Assembly: GCA_905221605.1 (NCBI GenBank)
Contig: CAJNDS010002370.1
Coordinates: 62,001-126,000 of the forward strand
DNA: 64,000 bases
Direction: 5' to 3'
From: Symbiodinium natans
Lineage: Eukaryota > Sar > Dinophyceae > Suessiales > Symbiodiniaceae
Below the pieces are notes generated by a model. The model searched no databases. It had not been told where the DNA came from and was given only the letters and a program-made list of their open reading frames with translations. The position numbers and the translations under genes are program-made. Shown here piece after piece: positions 8,828 to 20,530 of the stretch; within the stretch, counting starts at the first letter, position 1; every line of letters starts with the position of its first letter.

Positions 8828-11800
8828 CTGACGGGCTGCAAAGGATAGTGAGCATTAGTGAGCAGCCTGACCACGGACGCAAAGACGCAATTGCATGGGT
8901 TGGTTCACCTTGCGGACTCTTTCTTGCACTCAGTTGCAGCTCCTTGCTCGTGGGTCTGTGCTGCGTGAGGCAAGTTGGGGCGCAGCATTGATGCGTCGCA
9001 TCAACGATGCAGAAACGGACGTCTTTCATCGCTGAGTCACTGAGACACTGCTGAAACACTGCAAAATGTCCGACTCTGTCGGGGTGAGGGCTTTGCTCAC
9101 CGAAGCTGTACGCGTGATGTCGACTCCGCAACTTCTTCATGGGCTGCATGGGCTTTGCAGATCCGTCCACGAGGAAGAAACATCCTTGGCAACTTCTCGC
9201 AACTTCATGTCATTCAGGTGACGAAGGTGACTGTGGAAGCCGGCGTCAACTCAAAAGTAATCGAGTCTCCAAAGTCTTGGCTGGCGAGAACATTTCCCCA
9301 CGCAAGTTGTCCTGCATCACCTGCCGCATCCGTACGGAAACACGGCAAACGGTCATCACCTGCAAGTCTCCTTGCGGCACTCGCCGGGCGAAAGACCCTT
9401 GGACAGCAAGTACGCCAGCTTTGTGACCTTGACATGCACCCACAACATCGTACGCGACCCAACGTGATTTGCAAAAATCACCAATGCCCTGAGCTTCGAT
9501 CTGTGGCCTCAGCTGTCATATCATGGCCAGGAATCACCTTGGTGAGAACGGCGAGTGGAGAGTGATGCTGTGGTGGCAACGACAAAGGCATGGTGGGACA
9601 TCTCAATTGCAAAGCACAGTGAGTTGGGAATGCTGTCAGCAGTTGACTGCGATCAAGTCACGCCACATTCTGCGAATGCACGGCCCACGGCATACTTCTC
9701 AAGTTCCACGTTGCCATGTATACACTGAGAGCACGCGACTACCACAATTCCGGCAGTCACCCTGCAAGGTTTGACGGCAAAGCTGTCACACAGACTGCTT
9801 TTGCACAGAGCGACTATGCAGATAAGAATTCCGACTCAGGCAGTAAGCTCCACGCAGCTTCGAGCAAGCTGCCAGAAAGCTGGTCTTCCGCGCAGGCGCA
9901 TTTCCACAACCTACCATGAACCACAGTTAAATGCAATAAATGCAAAAAAAAAACAGCTGGAAAAGCCTCGACTCTTCAAAACAACTGTTTGTTAAACAAT
10001 CAAAAGAAAATGCTCTTTGCTTTCTGGTAGGCCATATAGTAGAAGAATCACGCCCTTAACGTTCCCAGCAGTGGCCACGCTGTCCTCAGCTGCTAGCCAC
10101 AATCACTTAAACTATGGCAGAGGGCACTTCTTGACACAATCTAACGCCTGACCCAACTGAGTCCTACTGCATCGGCCTACTGATGCTTGTGGTCTTCCAT
10201 GCCAGGTGGTGACTCTGTGAGAGCATGTGAGAGCATGTGAAGGCACTTCTGAAGACAAGCAGCAAAGAAGCTGTCAGAAAAGCCTGGCAGGGCCGAGAGC
10301 CATTCAAGATGCTTCTCTGTCCTGCCCCGCACAGCTCAGCGTATGATGTCCCAAGCAACAACCGGTACAATATAGTCTTTGATGCGAATCCGAAGTTGCA
10401 GCCTGAGAGCTTCTCATGCTTCTGAGGATCTGAATTTGGCGGTACGGGTGAAGTCTTAAATGGTTGTTAAAGTTGTTTCTATGTCTCCCCTCGGTGGACA
10501 GTCGAACCGGCCTCAGAGCTGAGTCTGACCATCTGAGCTTTTGTAAGTTGGCAGCAAACGGTTTGGGGGGCTTTTTCGGGAGCTGAAGCAAAAGAACACC
10601 AAAATGGCCCAATCACATCCCGCAAACATGATTTTGAAGGGGCTTTTTTGGGAGGCCTCAAAACAGCCTACGGCACTACGGGAACATACGGGAACCCTGG
10701 CCTTATGGCTGGGGTGCCCCGCAACAGACATTTGCTAGCCACTCCGCAAGTGCCCAGTGCGAGTCGCAGGACTGTCGTAGCATGTCTAAGCCGCTTGTAG
10801 CCTCATTGATGCAGCTCCGAAAAATCTTCCCAGCACGACTTTATTTTAGGCAGTGACTTTGTGTTTATAGAAACAGCAGCCGATCTCCAGTATACCCTTA
10901 GACTAGCTTCGTCAATGGAGAGAGCGCGACGGGACTCATTGGCTTGCTCCCAACCTGTGTGCGCTGATGTGCTATAATTGAAGCCGCAAGTCTGTGGGAT
11001 TCTGTGGGCATATTGCGCTTCGGCCTGGAACTACGCAAACAACAATGACCTCCGTCACAGTCATCAGATGTACCTCGCTGTCAATTGTGGCATGTTCATC
11101 GCAGTGCACCGGGACACAAACTGCTGTCGCCACGGAGCACCCGGAATCTGCCCTTCGGCGGATTGCAGAGCAATCGATGGTGAATTTTGACCTGACAGCA
11201 CGAACTGACAGGGCATTTTTAGATCAAGCCCGAATCCAGCAACAGGAGGCATAGTGGCAAGCATCCAAGCATCAACACCGGAGTGCACAGGATTTCTGAA
11301 CGGCACTCGCACTGCGATGTCGCTACGTGCCCATTGTTGACTGGAGCTTACGCCGTTTATATACTGCTTCCGATAAACTCCAACCTGCATTGTAGCTCCT
11401 TGGCTTAGCGTCTGTGCGTAAGCGCAGCTTGATGAGCGAAGTGACTTTGATGATTCTAAATCTTCAAAAGAACGGCTGAGCCTCCGTTCCAACGACGGCC
11501 AATTCCGGAAAATTGGGCGAATCAAACGCTGTCAAAGCATTTGCATCCTCGGCAAGTCAAAGTCTGCAACGCTTCAGGAATTTTCACATGGTGTGTCCTT
11601 GACTACATGGCGAAGATTCCAATAGCCGTCTACTGATTTTGTACCGCAGTGCATGTCGCAGGCGGATCACGGGCAGAATTATCTCTAAGAAGGGCACCAC
11701 TACTCCGTGAGATTTTCTCCCTCTCAAACAGAGTTTTTGGCATGAGGCGCCTTTGGAGCGGAGTCGCGTGTGGAGCACACTGCGCACTTTCCCGCTTCCA

Positions 11801-12100
11801 CCCACCTGAGCCTCTCATTCCCCGACATGGCTCCATGCTGGCTTCCTGCAGGGCACGTGCACGCATGGTGCAGTCATGGCACCATGACATCGTGCCCATC
11901 GCCCATCATGTGCTAGGCATGTGCTGTCGAATGCCCACAGGTGAGCCGCTTGTCGCGCGTCGAAGCGCTTATTTCATTGGACACGTACGTTCCCAACCTG
12001 CCTTCTCAACTCTTGAACCTCACGTTTGTGGCATTCCAACACGTCACCATTAAACTCTGGTCGTACCCGCATTTAGGCCACGACGACTGAAGGGGTCAAA
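8828..12100. other. Intronic/intergenic DNA between NOP2 core exons and asparaginase
   Basis: No family motif recognised. A 154-codon minus frame at 11064-11525 and several shorter frames show no convincing coding pattern. The C-terminal exons of the asparaginase (SPN-PPL region and the C-terminal domain) should fall here if the gene is whole, but I could not find them. Confidence 0.4.
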
Positions 12101-12106
12101 CCCTGT

Positions 12107-15100
12107 TTTGCGGCTGAAGGTCCATCTTCTTGCAGCGATTTCCTCGAAAGAGCTTACCTGGCACCGCAGAGCACGGCAGAATACAGTGGCATTTGGCGGG
12201 TCTCTGGCAACTGTAACGAGAGCCCGATCCGACACCACGCAGCCATGTTACTTCCAAAGAATATGCAAACCTCGGTGAGGTCTGCTCGACCTGCTATGAT
12301 GACGGCGCGCAGCAAGTTGGATCGCGCGTCCTTTGCAACGGGCACCGTGCTCCGGGTCATGGTTTCGACATTGCTCTATGCTGGCTGTTGCTTCCTGCTG
12401 GCCAAGCAACTGTCAGCGGCTCCTCCATTGGAAGCTGGGAGCCTCCGGGTGTGCTGTAATTAAGATGAAAGGAGCACCCCCAAACGCAGCGTAAACGGCG
12501 TACACAGGCCCAGCGCGGGCCCATCAGCAAGTGCCCAATGTGCACCATCAGCTTGGATTTTGGGCCGTGTGCTTTGTCAGCTTGTTGGCATTCTGTAGGG
12601 GGTCAGGCATGACGAGGCAGGTTCATTCCAGGGATTGGGGTTTTGGGCTTGCGGTTAAATCACGCCCTGGTTAGAAAACGTTGATTTGAACACGATCTTT
12701 GACTTAAGCTGATTCGGAAGTCAATCAATGGAAGGGGAATCCCATTGTTGAGCCCCTCGGACTGCCTGGGAACCTAATACCCCACTGAACATCCGACTGA
12801 ACCATCCATCATACCTTCACATACCTTCACCACCCCGTTGGCTTCTGAGCTCTCGCCACCCCAATCGAGCGGTGTGGTCGGCCCCTGTGGCTGTCTTGCT
12901 GCTTCCAAATTGGCTGGCTGTTGTATATTGTTGTATGCTGTGGTTGCCCAACTGTCTCCCGGCCACTGCTGGCTGTGTCTGGCCCTCCTTCGGCTCAACC
13001 GCGTTGGAATCAGGGTGGCTGTTTTCCCCCGCCTTGTCATGCTGGGCCTGGCTTTGTGTTGACGGCCCGCATTTTGAGCTTCAGGATCCACAGACCTTGA
13101 TGTAGTACTTGGCATTGCGCGGAGATTTGGCGTCTGCGTATTGTACCATCGTCCATCTCGCGATCACTTCGGGCTCTTGCTCTCGCTCTTCGTCTCACCT
13201 GTCTCCGATGTGCAGCTTTCTTTCTCCACTATTATTTGATGTTGAAGGCGGTGGTGACGGCGATGTAGTTCGTGGTGTCGACGATGTGGTGGGGCAGCTT
13301 GATTTGGGCTCGGCTTGTGTTGGATCACTCCGATTGCCTTCGTCTTCCCCTCTTCACGTTCCGCCGCCTGCTCCTCGTTCTCCTTGGCTGCCTGTTGACG
13401 ATCCGTTCTCTCGGCAGTACACGAAGAAATTTTTCGGTGATCTTCCTGCATTGCCGTTTCCAACTTTTGCTTTTCCGGGTCAGACGAGGATTAATTTCCT
13501 TCACCTCCTGTATGCAGCGTTCGCAGCGTGTGCCCCGGTGCCTTTGTCCCTTGAAGAAGAAGAGAGGGAGGGGGAGCGAGGGAGGTGGGGGAGGGAAGGG
13601 GGAGGAGGGGGAGGAGGAGGAGAGGGGGAGGAGGGGGAGGAGGATGGGGGAGGGGGAGGGAGGGGGGGAGGGGGGAGGCGGGGGAGGAGGGGGAGGAGGG
13701 GGAGGAGGGGGAGGAGGGGGAGGAGGGGGAGGAGGGGGAGGAGGGGGAGGAGGGGGAGGAGGGGGAGGAGGGGGAGGGGGGAGGAGGGGGAGGAGGGGGA
13801 GGAGGGGGAGGAGGGGAGGAGGGGAGGAGGGGGAGGAGGGGGAGGAGGGGGAGGAGGGGGAGGGGGGAGGAGGGGGAGGAGGGGGGGAGGGGGAGGAGGG
13901 GGGAGGGGGGGGAGGGGGAGGAGGGGGAGGGGGGGGAGGAGGGGGAGGAGGGGGAGGAGGGGGAGGAGGGGGAGGAGGGGGAGGAGGGGGAGGAGGAGGG
14001 GGAGGAGGGGGAGGGGGGGGAGGGGGAGGGGAGGGGAGGAGGAGGAGGGGGAGGAGGGGGAGGAGGGGGAGGAGGGGGAGGAGGGGGAGGAGGGGGAGGA
14101 GGGGGAGGAGGGGGAGGAGGGGGAGGAGGGGGGAGGAGGGGGGGAGGGGGGGGAGGAGGGGGAGGAGGGGAGGAGGGGGAGGAGGGGGAGGAGGGGGAGG
14201 AGGGGGAGGAGGGGGAGGAGGGGGAGGAGGGGGAGGAGGGGGAGGGGGGGAGGAGGGGGAGGAGAGGGGGGGAGGAGGGGAGAGGGGGAGAAGAGGGGGA
14301 GAAGAGGGGGAGAGGGGGAGAGGGGAGAGGGGGAGGGGGAGGATGAGGGGGAGGAGAGGGGGAGGGGAGGAGGGGGGAGGGGAGAGGGGGAGGGGGGGAG
14401 GAGAGGGGGAGGAGGGGGAGGAGGGGGAGGAGAGGGGGAGGGGAGGAGAGGGGGGAGGAGGGGGGAGGAGGGGAGGAGGGGGGAGGAGGGGAGGAGGGAG
14501 GGGAGGGAGGGGAGGGAGGGGAGGGGAGGGGGGAGGGAGGGGGAGGGGGGGAGGGGGAGGAGGGGGGAGGGGGGAGGAGGGGGAGGAGGGGGAGGAGGGG
14601 GAGGAGGGGGAGGAGGGGGAGGAGGGGGAGGAGGGGGAGGAGGGGGAGGAGGGGGAGGAGGGGGAGGAGGGGGAGGAGGGGGGGAGGAGGGGGGAGGAGG
14701 GGGGGAGGGGGGAGGAGGGGAGGAGGGGGAGGAGGGGGAGGAGGGAGGAGGGGGAGGAGGGGGAGGAGGGGGAGGAGGGGGAGGGGGGGGGAGGAGGGGG
14801 AGGAGGGGGAGGAGGGGGAGGAGGAGGAGGGGGAGGAGGGGGAGGGAGGGGGAGGAGGGGGAGGAGGGGGAGGAGGGAGGGGGGAGGGAGGAGGGGGGGG
14901 AGGAGGGGGGAGGGGGGGGGGGGGGGGAGGGGGGGGAGGAGGGGGAGGAGGGAGGGAGGAGGAGGAGGGGAGGAGGAGGGGAGGAGGGGGGAGGAGGAGG
15001 GGGGGAGGAGGGAGGGGGAGGAGGGGGGGAGGAGGGGGGGGAGGGGGGAGGAGGGGGAGGAGGGGGAGGGGGGGGGGAGGAGGGGGAGGAGGGGGAGGAG

Positions 15101-16880
15101 GGGGAGGGGGGAGGAGGGGGAGGAGGGGGGGGAGGGGGAGGAGGGGGAGGAGGGGGAGGAGGGGGGAGGAGGGGGGAGGAGGTGGAGGAGGGGGAGGAGG
15201 GGGAGGTAAAACTCGCAGAACCTCAAGGATTCCCATCCTAAACCCTAAACCCCAGAACCCCAGAACCCCAAAAGCTCGGAGAGAGCTTCGGGAATAGAGT
15301 TGAACTCACTTGCTCTACAGGCCCACCAAGACCCAGGTGCGCACCCCGACCCGAGACCCTAGACCCTAGACCCTAGACCCTAAACCCTAAACCCTAAACT
15401 TTAACCCTAAACCCTATACCCCTTAAAAAGCCCTGTAGGCCCATTGTGGGACGCCAAAACCATGCGAACCCCAACCCTTGTGATTGTAAAACCCCATATC
15501 CGCATAGAATCTAAACCCTGAACACCAAACCTCTACCTCCCAAACCTCAAAGCCTGAACCCTAACCTGCAGGTCTTAAGATTTTAAAGGATTTGGGCTCA
15601 GGGGTTCCATGCCGGGTCCCCCAAGCACTTAGCCCGAACCCCAGGGGGAGGAGGGGGAGGAGGGGGAGGAGGGGGAGGAGGGGGAGGAGGGGGAGGAGGG
15701 GAGGAGGGGGAGGAGGGGAGGAGGAGGGGGGGAGGAGGGGGAGGAGGGGGAGGAGGGGGAGGAGGGAGGAGGGGGAGGAGGGGGAGGAGGGGGGGAGGAG
15801 GGGGAGGAGGGGGAGGAGGGGGAGGAGGGGGAGGAGGGGGAGGAGGGAAGGGCAGAGCACAGACAAGGAAGTGCTCTCCTTTCGGGGCTGCCAGTTCAAA
15901 TGTATTTTCCACAGCTACATGAGCTCCTGGGCTTCCAAGATGTTCCAGCACCCAGGAGCATGTTGTGTCTCGGATCCTCGCCGCTACCTCCCCTACCGAC
16001 GATGCTTGTGAACACGCAAATGGCGTAGTAAGTCTTTTGCAACCTGGGTGCCTGTGAGAATAACTGGTTTGGAAAGTTGCTCCAGCATGAAGCTGAGCGC
16101 TGATGCAGTGTAGGCCATTGTATCCTAAGACATCAGAGGCACAACCCACTTTTGCATGCCATTGCATGACCATCAAGCCACAACAGCCGACTTCGCCACA
16201 TTGCTTCATCGGTTGCGGTGATTGTCATTTGCAGTCTGAGATTCCGTACCATGTAAAACCTTGGGTCTGATCAGGCCAATGAAATGCCATGCTCCACTGT
16301 TGTGCTGTGCGACATGTCGTGCTCCTTAATACAGGTCGGCCAACGACAAACCCGTCAAAGTCGTAGTAATGGCGCTCTATACATGAAGCCATAGTGCACC
16401 AGTCTTCTGGGCACCTCAGCAGAAGGGCAGCCTCACTGTCGATCGCAAGCTGAGGCATCGGAAGATGGGAAATGTTGCCTCGTCATGCTGCGTTCCGGGA
16501 CGCATGTCGGCGGAGTCCAAGAGCGGATCAAACTCATCAAAGAAGCACTGGGGAAATAGCTCCTTCAGTACGGGCAGATCTTGGGGCTACCCTACAAACC
16601 CAGCCTGTGCAAGGGTGGGTGCCAGGAAATGCCACAACAAAGGGATGTGAAGGAAGTAAGGCTAAACCCACAACTCTGGGATCCTGATTGAGCTCATCCA
16701 CGGACTGCAGCCGCCTCCTCAGCGCGCCAGGAATTGGTCCCAAGCTCCCATCTTCACCACGGGCCATTCCAATGGTACCACCAGTGTACCTTTCACACGA
16801 CACGCGTCCTTGTCACGGCCTGGAAGGGTTGAGCTGTTTTGTGCCGTAACATGCAGCTGCGCAGCAATATGAGAACCTTC
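12107..16880 (-). CDS. Type I (cytoplasmic-type) L-asparaginase, multi-exon
   Basis: Hydrolyses L-asparagine to aspartate and ammonia. Exons in order: 16863-16880 (KVLILL), 16677-16789 ([15 protein letters not shown]...), 16345-16478 (ending in PEDW...HYYDFDGFV), 16245-16259 (VLHGT, 15 nt), 16044-16124 ([16 protein letters not shown]...LTGTQ), 12252-12330 ([14 protein letters not shown]...VCIFFG), about 12107-12157 ([12 protein letters not shown]). All catalytic features of the family are seen: the nucleophile Thr in GGTIG, the Thr-Asp of HGTDTM and the Lys after RGNR. Every junction down to GTQ closes in phase, with GC, GA, GT, GA and GT donors in turn. An exon linking GTQ to DARSN (IPLxELRS in relatives) and the C-terminal part were not found. 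After CKKMD the likely continuation (GFDPFS) is in another frame, a possible decay sign. The whole gene lies inside a NOP2 intron. Confidence 0.85.
12400..13555. other. Asparaginase intron, left part
   Basis: No coding exon recognised. The long frames of 600-700 codons that start here run into the purine tract and are artefacts of low complexity. Confidence 0.5.
13556..15208 (+). repeat. 1.65-kb purine-only tract, (GGGGGAGGA)n-type
   Basis: Nearly every base on the plus strand is A or G; only isolated interruptions are visible (a C near 13679, a T near 14343). The basic unit is GGGGGAGGA with variants (GGGGAGGA, GGGGGGAGG, GAGAGGG). Such DNA can form G-quadruplexes and triplex (H-DNA). It lies in the intron between asparaginase exons 16044-16124 and 12252-12330, so the minus-strand transcript carries the pyrimidine (CCTCCCCC) version. 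Confidence 0.95.
15240..15560 (-). repeat. CCCTAAA-type interstitial telomere repeat and degenerate flank
   Basis: About ten CCCTAAA/CCCTAGA units at 15355-15425, with looser CCCTAAAC and CCCCAGAAC words on either side. The G-rich strand is the minus strand, opposite to the array at 8.1-8.4 kb. Confidence 0.8.
15643..15848 (+). repeat. Second purine-only (GGGGGAGGA)n tract
   Basis: About 200 bases of the same unit as the 13.6-15.2 kb tract, separated from it by the telomere-type repeats and 430 bases of mixed sequence. Confidence 0.95.
16245..16259 (-). CDS. Asparaginase 15-nt micro-exon encoding VLHGT
   Basis: Fifteen bases flanked by an AAG acceptor and a GA donor, in phase 0 on both sides. 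It supplies exactly the residues missing between the neighbouring exons (DGFV and DTMAY), restoring the conserved FVVLHGTDTM block. Without it the substrate-binding loop would be lost, so its inclusion is required for an active enzyme. Confidence 0.75.
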
Positions 16881-17354
16881 CTCAGTGAACTCCTCGGTTG
16901 AGGTCCCGCATGATCCCGCTTAAGGCCAAGCAAGCTTCAGAGCTTCCGGGGTCAAGTTGGACACAAATCACATAAATCACCACAGCAGAGCATAGCAGAG
17001 AGTAAACGGAAAACATCATGTGCCACCGCATATCCCGCGCGGGTTCAGCAGCTGAGGGCTGTCCGCAGTGCTCGGGGACACTGGCGACTCATAGCCAGCA
17101 CCAAGCGCAGCCATGGCTTAATTCTACAGCAGCTTTACAGAGATTTGTGAGTTTCTTTCAGTTCGACCTTTGCACGTTAGAACAACGCACCGGCTTTTTG
17201 TTGAAGTCCATGACAAAGCAACTTTTCCCAGTCATGATCAAATTTTGTTCTGGTGCAGAGCTAAGAAGGCTTCCTCTTGTCTTCATCTTTAATTAAGCCG
17301 TACCGGTCGACTCCAGCGGCATGCTCCGAGTCGATAGCACCCTGACAGAAGCGC

Positions 17355-18887
17355 CTCATCCTGTTGGGGGGCCAGCGCCATCACGGGGATAAACGAGGAC
17401 GCACTCCTTTGCATTGAAATCATGCAGAGCAGCTGCTGAAGGCCACGTGGGCTGATCATGTGTTCGCATCGTACGACATTCAAGTTTTTTGACAGCATGG
17501 TTTAGCATGACAGACTACTGCTGCCGTGACCGTCACAACGAGAAGCAAAGACTTTCCGGTGTGCGGGCAAGGTTCTGAATCATGTAATGGCCACCCAGAT
17601 ATTCAGGCGTCGCTCCAACGGGAACTTGGGATTGATACACTTTCAATCCAACCTTGGTCCAGTTTCCGACTGGATCCACTTGAACCTCCAGAGGGAACAT
17701 TGGGAGCGTTGCATGCATTCCTGGCCATCATGAGTCACTAGCAGTTGTCGGCAACTTGGTGCTTTGGTGCCTTTCGCTGTGTGAGCGCTTGCATCAAGGA
17801 CGAACGCCGTGCCTGCCAAACAATCACTTCCATGCAGACTGTCGACGAAGCTATCTCCCCTGAATCCGCCGAACCCCAAGCGGGGCCCCCCTTTCAACCC
17901 CTGCCCAAGCTACCTTCTTCAAAAGTGAGGTTGTGAGGTCTCCAGCGCATGCCCTCACCACCCTCCCTGTGCCCCCCTGCACGTGCACGGGCCGCCGCCT
18001 CTCCTGCACCCCCGACCCCCCCCACCCCCTACACTGTGTGCAAGGCCTCCCATGCCCCAACCCCCCGGCCCCCCCCCCCCCCCCCCCTGCCCCCCCTGCA
18101 CCCCGTCAAATCAGTCCGCTCTCACCGCCCTCCCTACACGCGCCTCCCTTGCACTTGCTGTGGATGAGTGTGGTTGGCAGTGGATTGGTCGTTTGGGGGG
18201 TTCAGCGGCACTGGAGCCATGATTTCCTGGTTGCAGGCAACGCCAAACTGCCTGTTAGCGTTGTGCCTAAGAGTCCGTCTGAACTGGATGGTCTGTCAAG
18301 TGGTCCCATGGCTCTGTAGACAGGGGCTTTTTATGCCAAGACTATGCCAAGCCTGTTGCAAGAAAAACTTGGGTGTCGCTTCACTTGTTCAGGCAGAAAA
18401 TATGAAAGGTTAAGATTTACTTATTCTGGGGGTAGCTGTTCAGTTTGGTACTTTGCGTCCCGCTCTAAACTACATAAACTTACAAGTGGCCCAAGTTTTG
18501 ACTGATGCACACAGCACCTCGAGCTAGGAGGCACGAGGGAACATCATAAGTTGAAACGCTTGCAACGGTCCGTAAACGCCGCAACGAAGGCCTGCAACTG
18601 ACACACCCGCCCGGCTCTGCAACAGCTGTCACATGTGCTCAAGCACTTTGCGGGGCCTTGAGCGTGTTCGTTCGCAACGTCAAAGGACGCTGCTGTTCGT
18701 TGGCCTGACGACGCACGCCGAGCACCCTCCTAGCTCCTAGTTGCTGAACAGCTGGCTGGCATCGACGAGCATCTGCCTCAAAGAATTTGATGGCTGTCTC
18801 CGGGCTAAACATCTGCAGAAAGTACTCGGCCAGCTCTTCGGAATATCCGAAGTACGTCGAGCAGTTTGAGACGAGGCCCTTGAAGAC
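17355..18887 (-). CDS. NOP2: NOP2/NSUN1-type rRNA (cytosine-C5) methyltransferase, 5' exons
   Basis: Exons: 18777-18887 (VFKGLVS...YFGYSEELAEYF...IKFFE), 18657-18704 (ANEQQRPLTLRTNTLK), 17576-17685 (VQVDPVGNWTKVGLKVY then GATPEYLGGHYMIQ), 17355-17406 (SASSFIPVMALAPQQDE). They match NOP2 in order: the RNA-binding N-terminal part (EANE.PRP.TLRTNTLK), then GATPEYLAGHYMLQ.ASS.LPVMALAPQ. Junctions close in frame with GC donors (18776, 17354), a GA donor (17575) and AG|G acceptors. One exon between NTLK and VQVDP, expected to hold a TRRRDLAQAL-like stretch, was not located. The remaining catalytic exons are at 8.5-8.8 kb, beyond the nested asparaginase gene. Confidence 0.9.
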
Positions 18888-19069
18888 CTGTGTATATATC
18901 TTGTGCATTATTGCTGAGCGCACCAACATCTCCCAACCTCTTCGCGTGTGCGCTTCTCGCCCAGTTCTTGCCTGGGCACAGTTCCGAGCAGTGACCAGGC
19001 GTACGCGACTTTTGCTTTAAGGCTATGTCACTCTACCGAGCGGTGATAACGCTGTGCAATTGAGGCACG

Positions 19070-19162
19070 CTTTCCTCCACTGGCCTAATAGGCCAGCATC
19101 ATCCTGAATCTCCTGCTTCAGCGCATTAAGATCCGTCTGTTTGCCTCACAGGCAGTCATCTT
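19070..19162 (-). CDS. Probable upstream NOP2 exon
   Basis: An AG|G acceptor at about 19162 opens a frame reading KQTDLNALKQEIQDDAGLLGQWR. The composition and position fit the RIQ-containing linker that precedes the YYGY/EANE region in NOP2 proteins. The identity is inference from order on the strand; the match itself is weak. Confidence 0.4.
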
Positions 19163-19199
19163 GCGCACGGTTGAAACACCAAAGGACCAGACTACGCTG

Positions 19200-20290
19200 A
19201 GCAAGCCGAACATTCAGCTTGCACAACACCAGAACCTATAAAGCCAAACTGCTGCTTGGCAGGTTTTACCATCTGACAAGGGAGATGAATCAAGGCAGCC
19301 TGCATGATAGGATCCAAGGAGACAAACAACGACAAGGTGCTAAGAACATCGTCAACAAACAACTTGAATGCAGGCGAAAATAGGCGAAACATACGTGATA
19401 AGAGACAAAGAGACAAAAAAAAACAACCCAGGCCTCAGGCAATCCCATCAGGTACTGGCAGATAGGGAGACAACAGGGAGCAGTGGCCGAGACAAAGCAC
19501 CCGAAATCCCGAGGCATCCAGCATGATGGGCGAAAACCCAACCGTGGCATCCAAAAGGTGGAACAGGGTCGCCGGCAACGCAGTGCCGTTGGTGACTGGC
19601 ATTGAGCAGTATGCCGCCTCTTGGGCTTCCTGGCCTTGATCTTGCTGCGGCGTCCACGCAGGCTGTGCATCTCCAGATGCTCTCTGCCCGCTGCGCTGGC
19701 TCCCCTGCGTTTTGGCAGCGTCGCCGCCATGCAGGCCGCATTTGGCTGCGGACTACGTACCTGCGTCCCTGCGCCAATGGCCCCCACTCGCCCGCCTGCA
19801 TGGCGATTGTTCGGCTGGCAGCGCTACCGCAGCCCGTGCTGCCTCTAAAAGAGGGGCTTCCGGACATTTCCGGCAGGGTCTCCGCGCTCAGTGAGGGGAG
19901 CGTCGACACCTGCGCTTGTTGAGGGCCGCATTTTCCCTCGCGCTTTTTGAGAGGGATTTCGTTGTCTTATAAGTGGGCTGGCCCGGTCTCTTGGACCCTG
20001 AGACTCTCCCAGGTTCAGGTCTTTTGTACAGTCTTCCCGGTAGTCATCCTGTTACCTCTCCTTTTTGGTTTCACCTGACCCGAAAGGCCAGACGGCCAGC
20101 GACTTTGCGCGCTAGCTGTGTAAAGTTCACCACCAACGAAGCATGAGCCATTGAAGGGCGTACAGCACAGGAGCGTCGGAAATCGCTGGAGCTGCAAACG
20201 AAATCACACAGCTGGGCGTGTCAAGGAGCTCTTTGTTCTTACTATCTTGAACATTCTTGTAGCCATCTCAACCAAACTGTGTCCGACGGG
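19200..20290. other. Unresolved stretch upstream of the NOP2 exons
   Basis: Several frames of 100-165 codons overlap on both strands between 19.3 and 19.9 kb. One minus frame has a basic run (RGRRSKIKARKPKRR) that would suit a nucleolar protein, but none has a domain match. I do not call a gene here. Confidence 0.25.
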
Positions 20291-20429
20291 CCTTCAGCCA
20301 CTCGCGCCAGGATGCGGGAGCCAAGCTGGGCGTCGCCACCCTGTCTGCATGACAACATTGTCTCCATATGTCTGCCTCTGACGAAAAAGCAGTGGGACTT
20401 GCACCGCGTTACAACACGAAAGGCATATC

Positions 20430-20530
20430 ACAGTGTTTCCCTTGTGTTCTCCTTCCGCTTCGGCCTCGTTGGTCTCACCTAGCCCGTCAGCCTCTTCCAT
20501 TGGCTCACCGCCATCGTCATCCCCCTGCCA
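20430..20530 (-). CDS. Acidic exon, possibly NOP2 N-terminal region
   Basis: A minus-strand stretch reads GDDDGGEPMEEADGLGETN and continues Glu-rich after an AG|G acceptor. NOP2 proteins have long acidic N-terminal segments, and this lies upstream of NOP2 exons on the same strand. Membership is inferred only from composition and position. Confidence 0.35.

Noticed and set aside
13109-15241. Open frames of 580-710 codons on both strands, rich in Gly/Arg/Glu or Pro/Ser/Leu
   Set aside because: They lie in the purine-only tract, which lacks stop codons in all frames by composition. All frames are open, and none has protein-like sequence outside the tract.
15598-16209. Minus frame containing [21 protein letters not shown], at first taken as asparaginase
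   Set aside because: The genuine asparaginase sequence [16 protein letters not shown] lies in another frame at 16044-16124 with correct splice sites, and the next block is at 12.3 kb. The resemblance here is chance.
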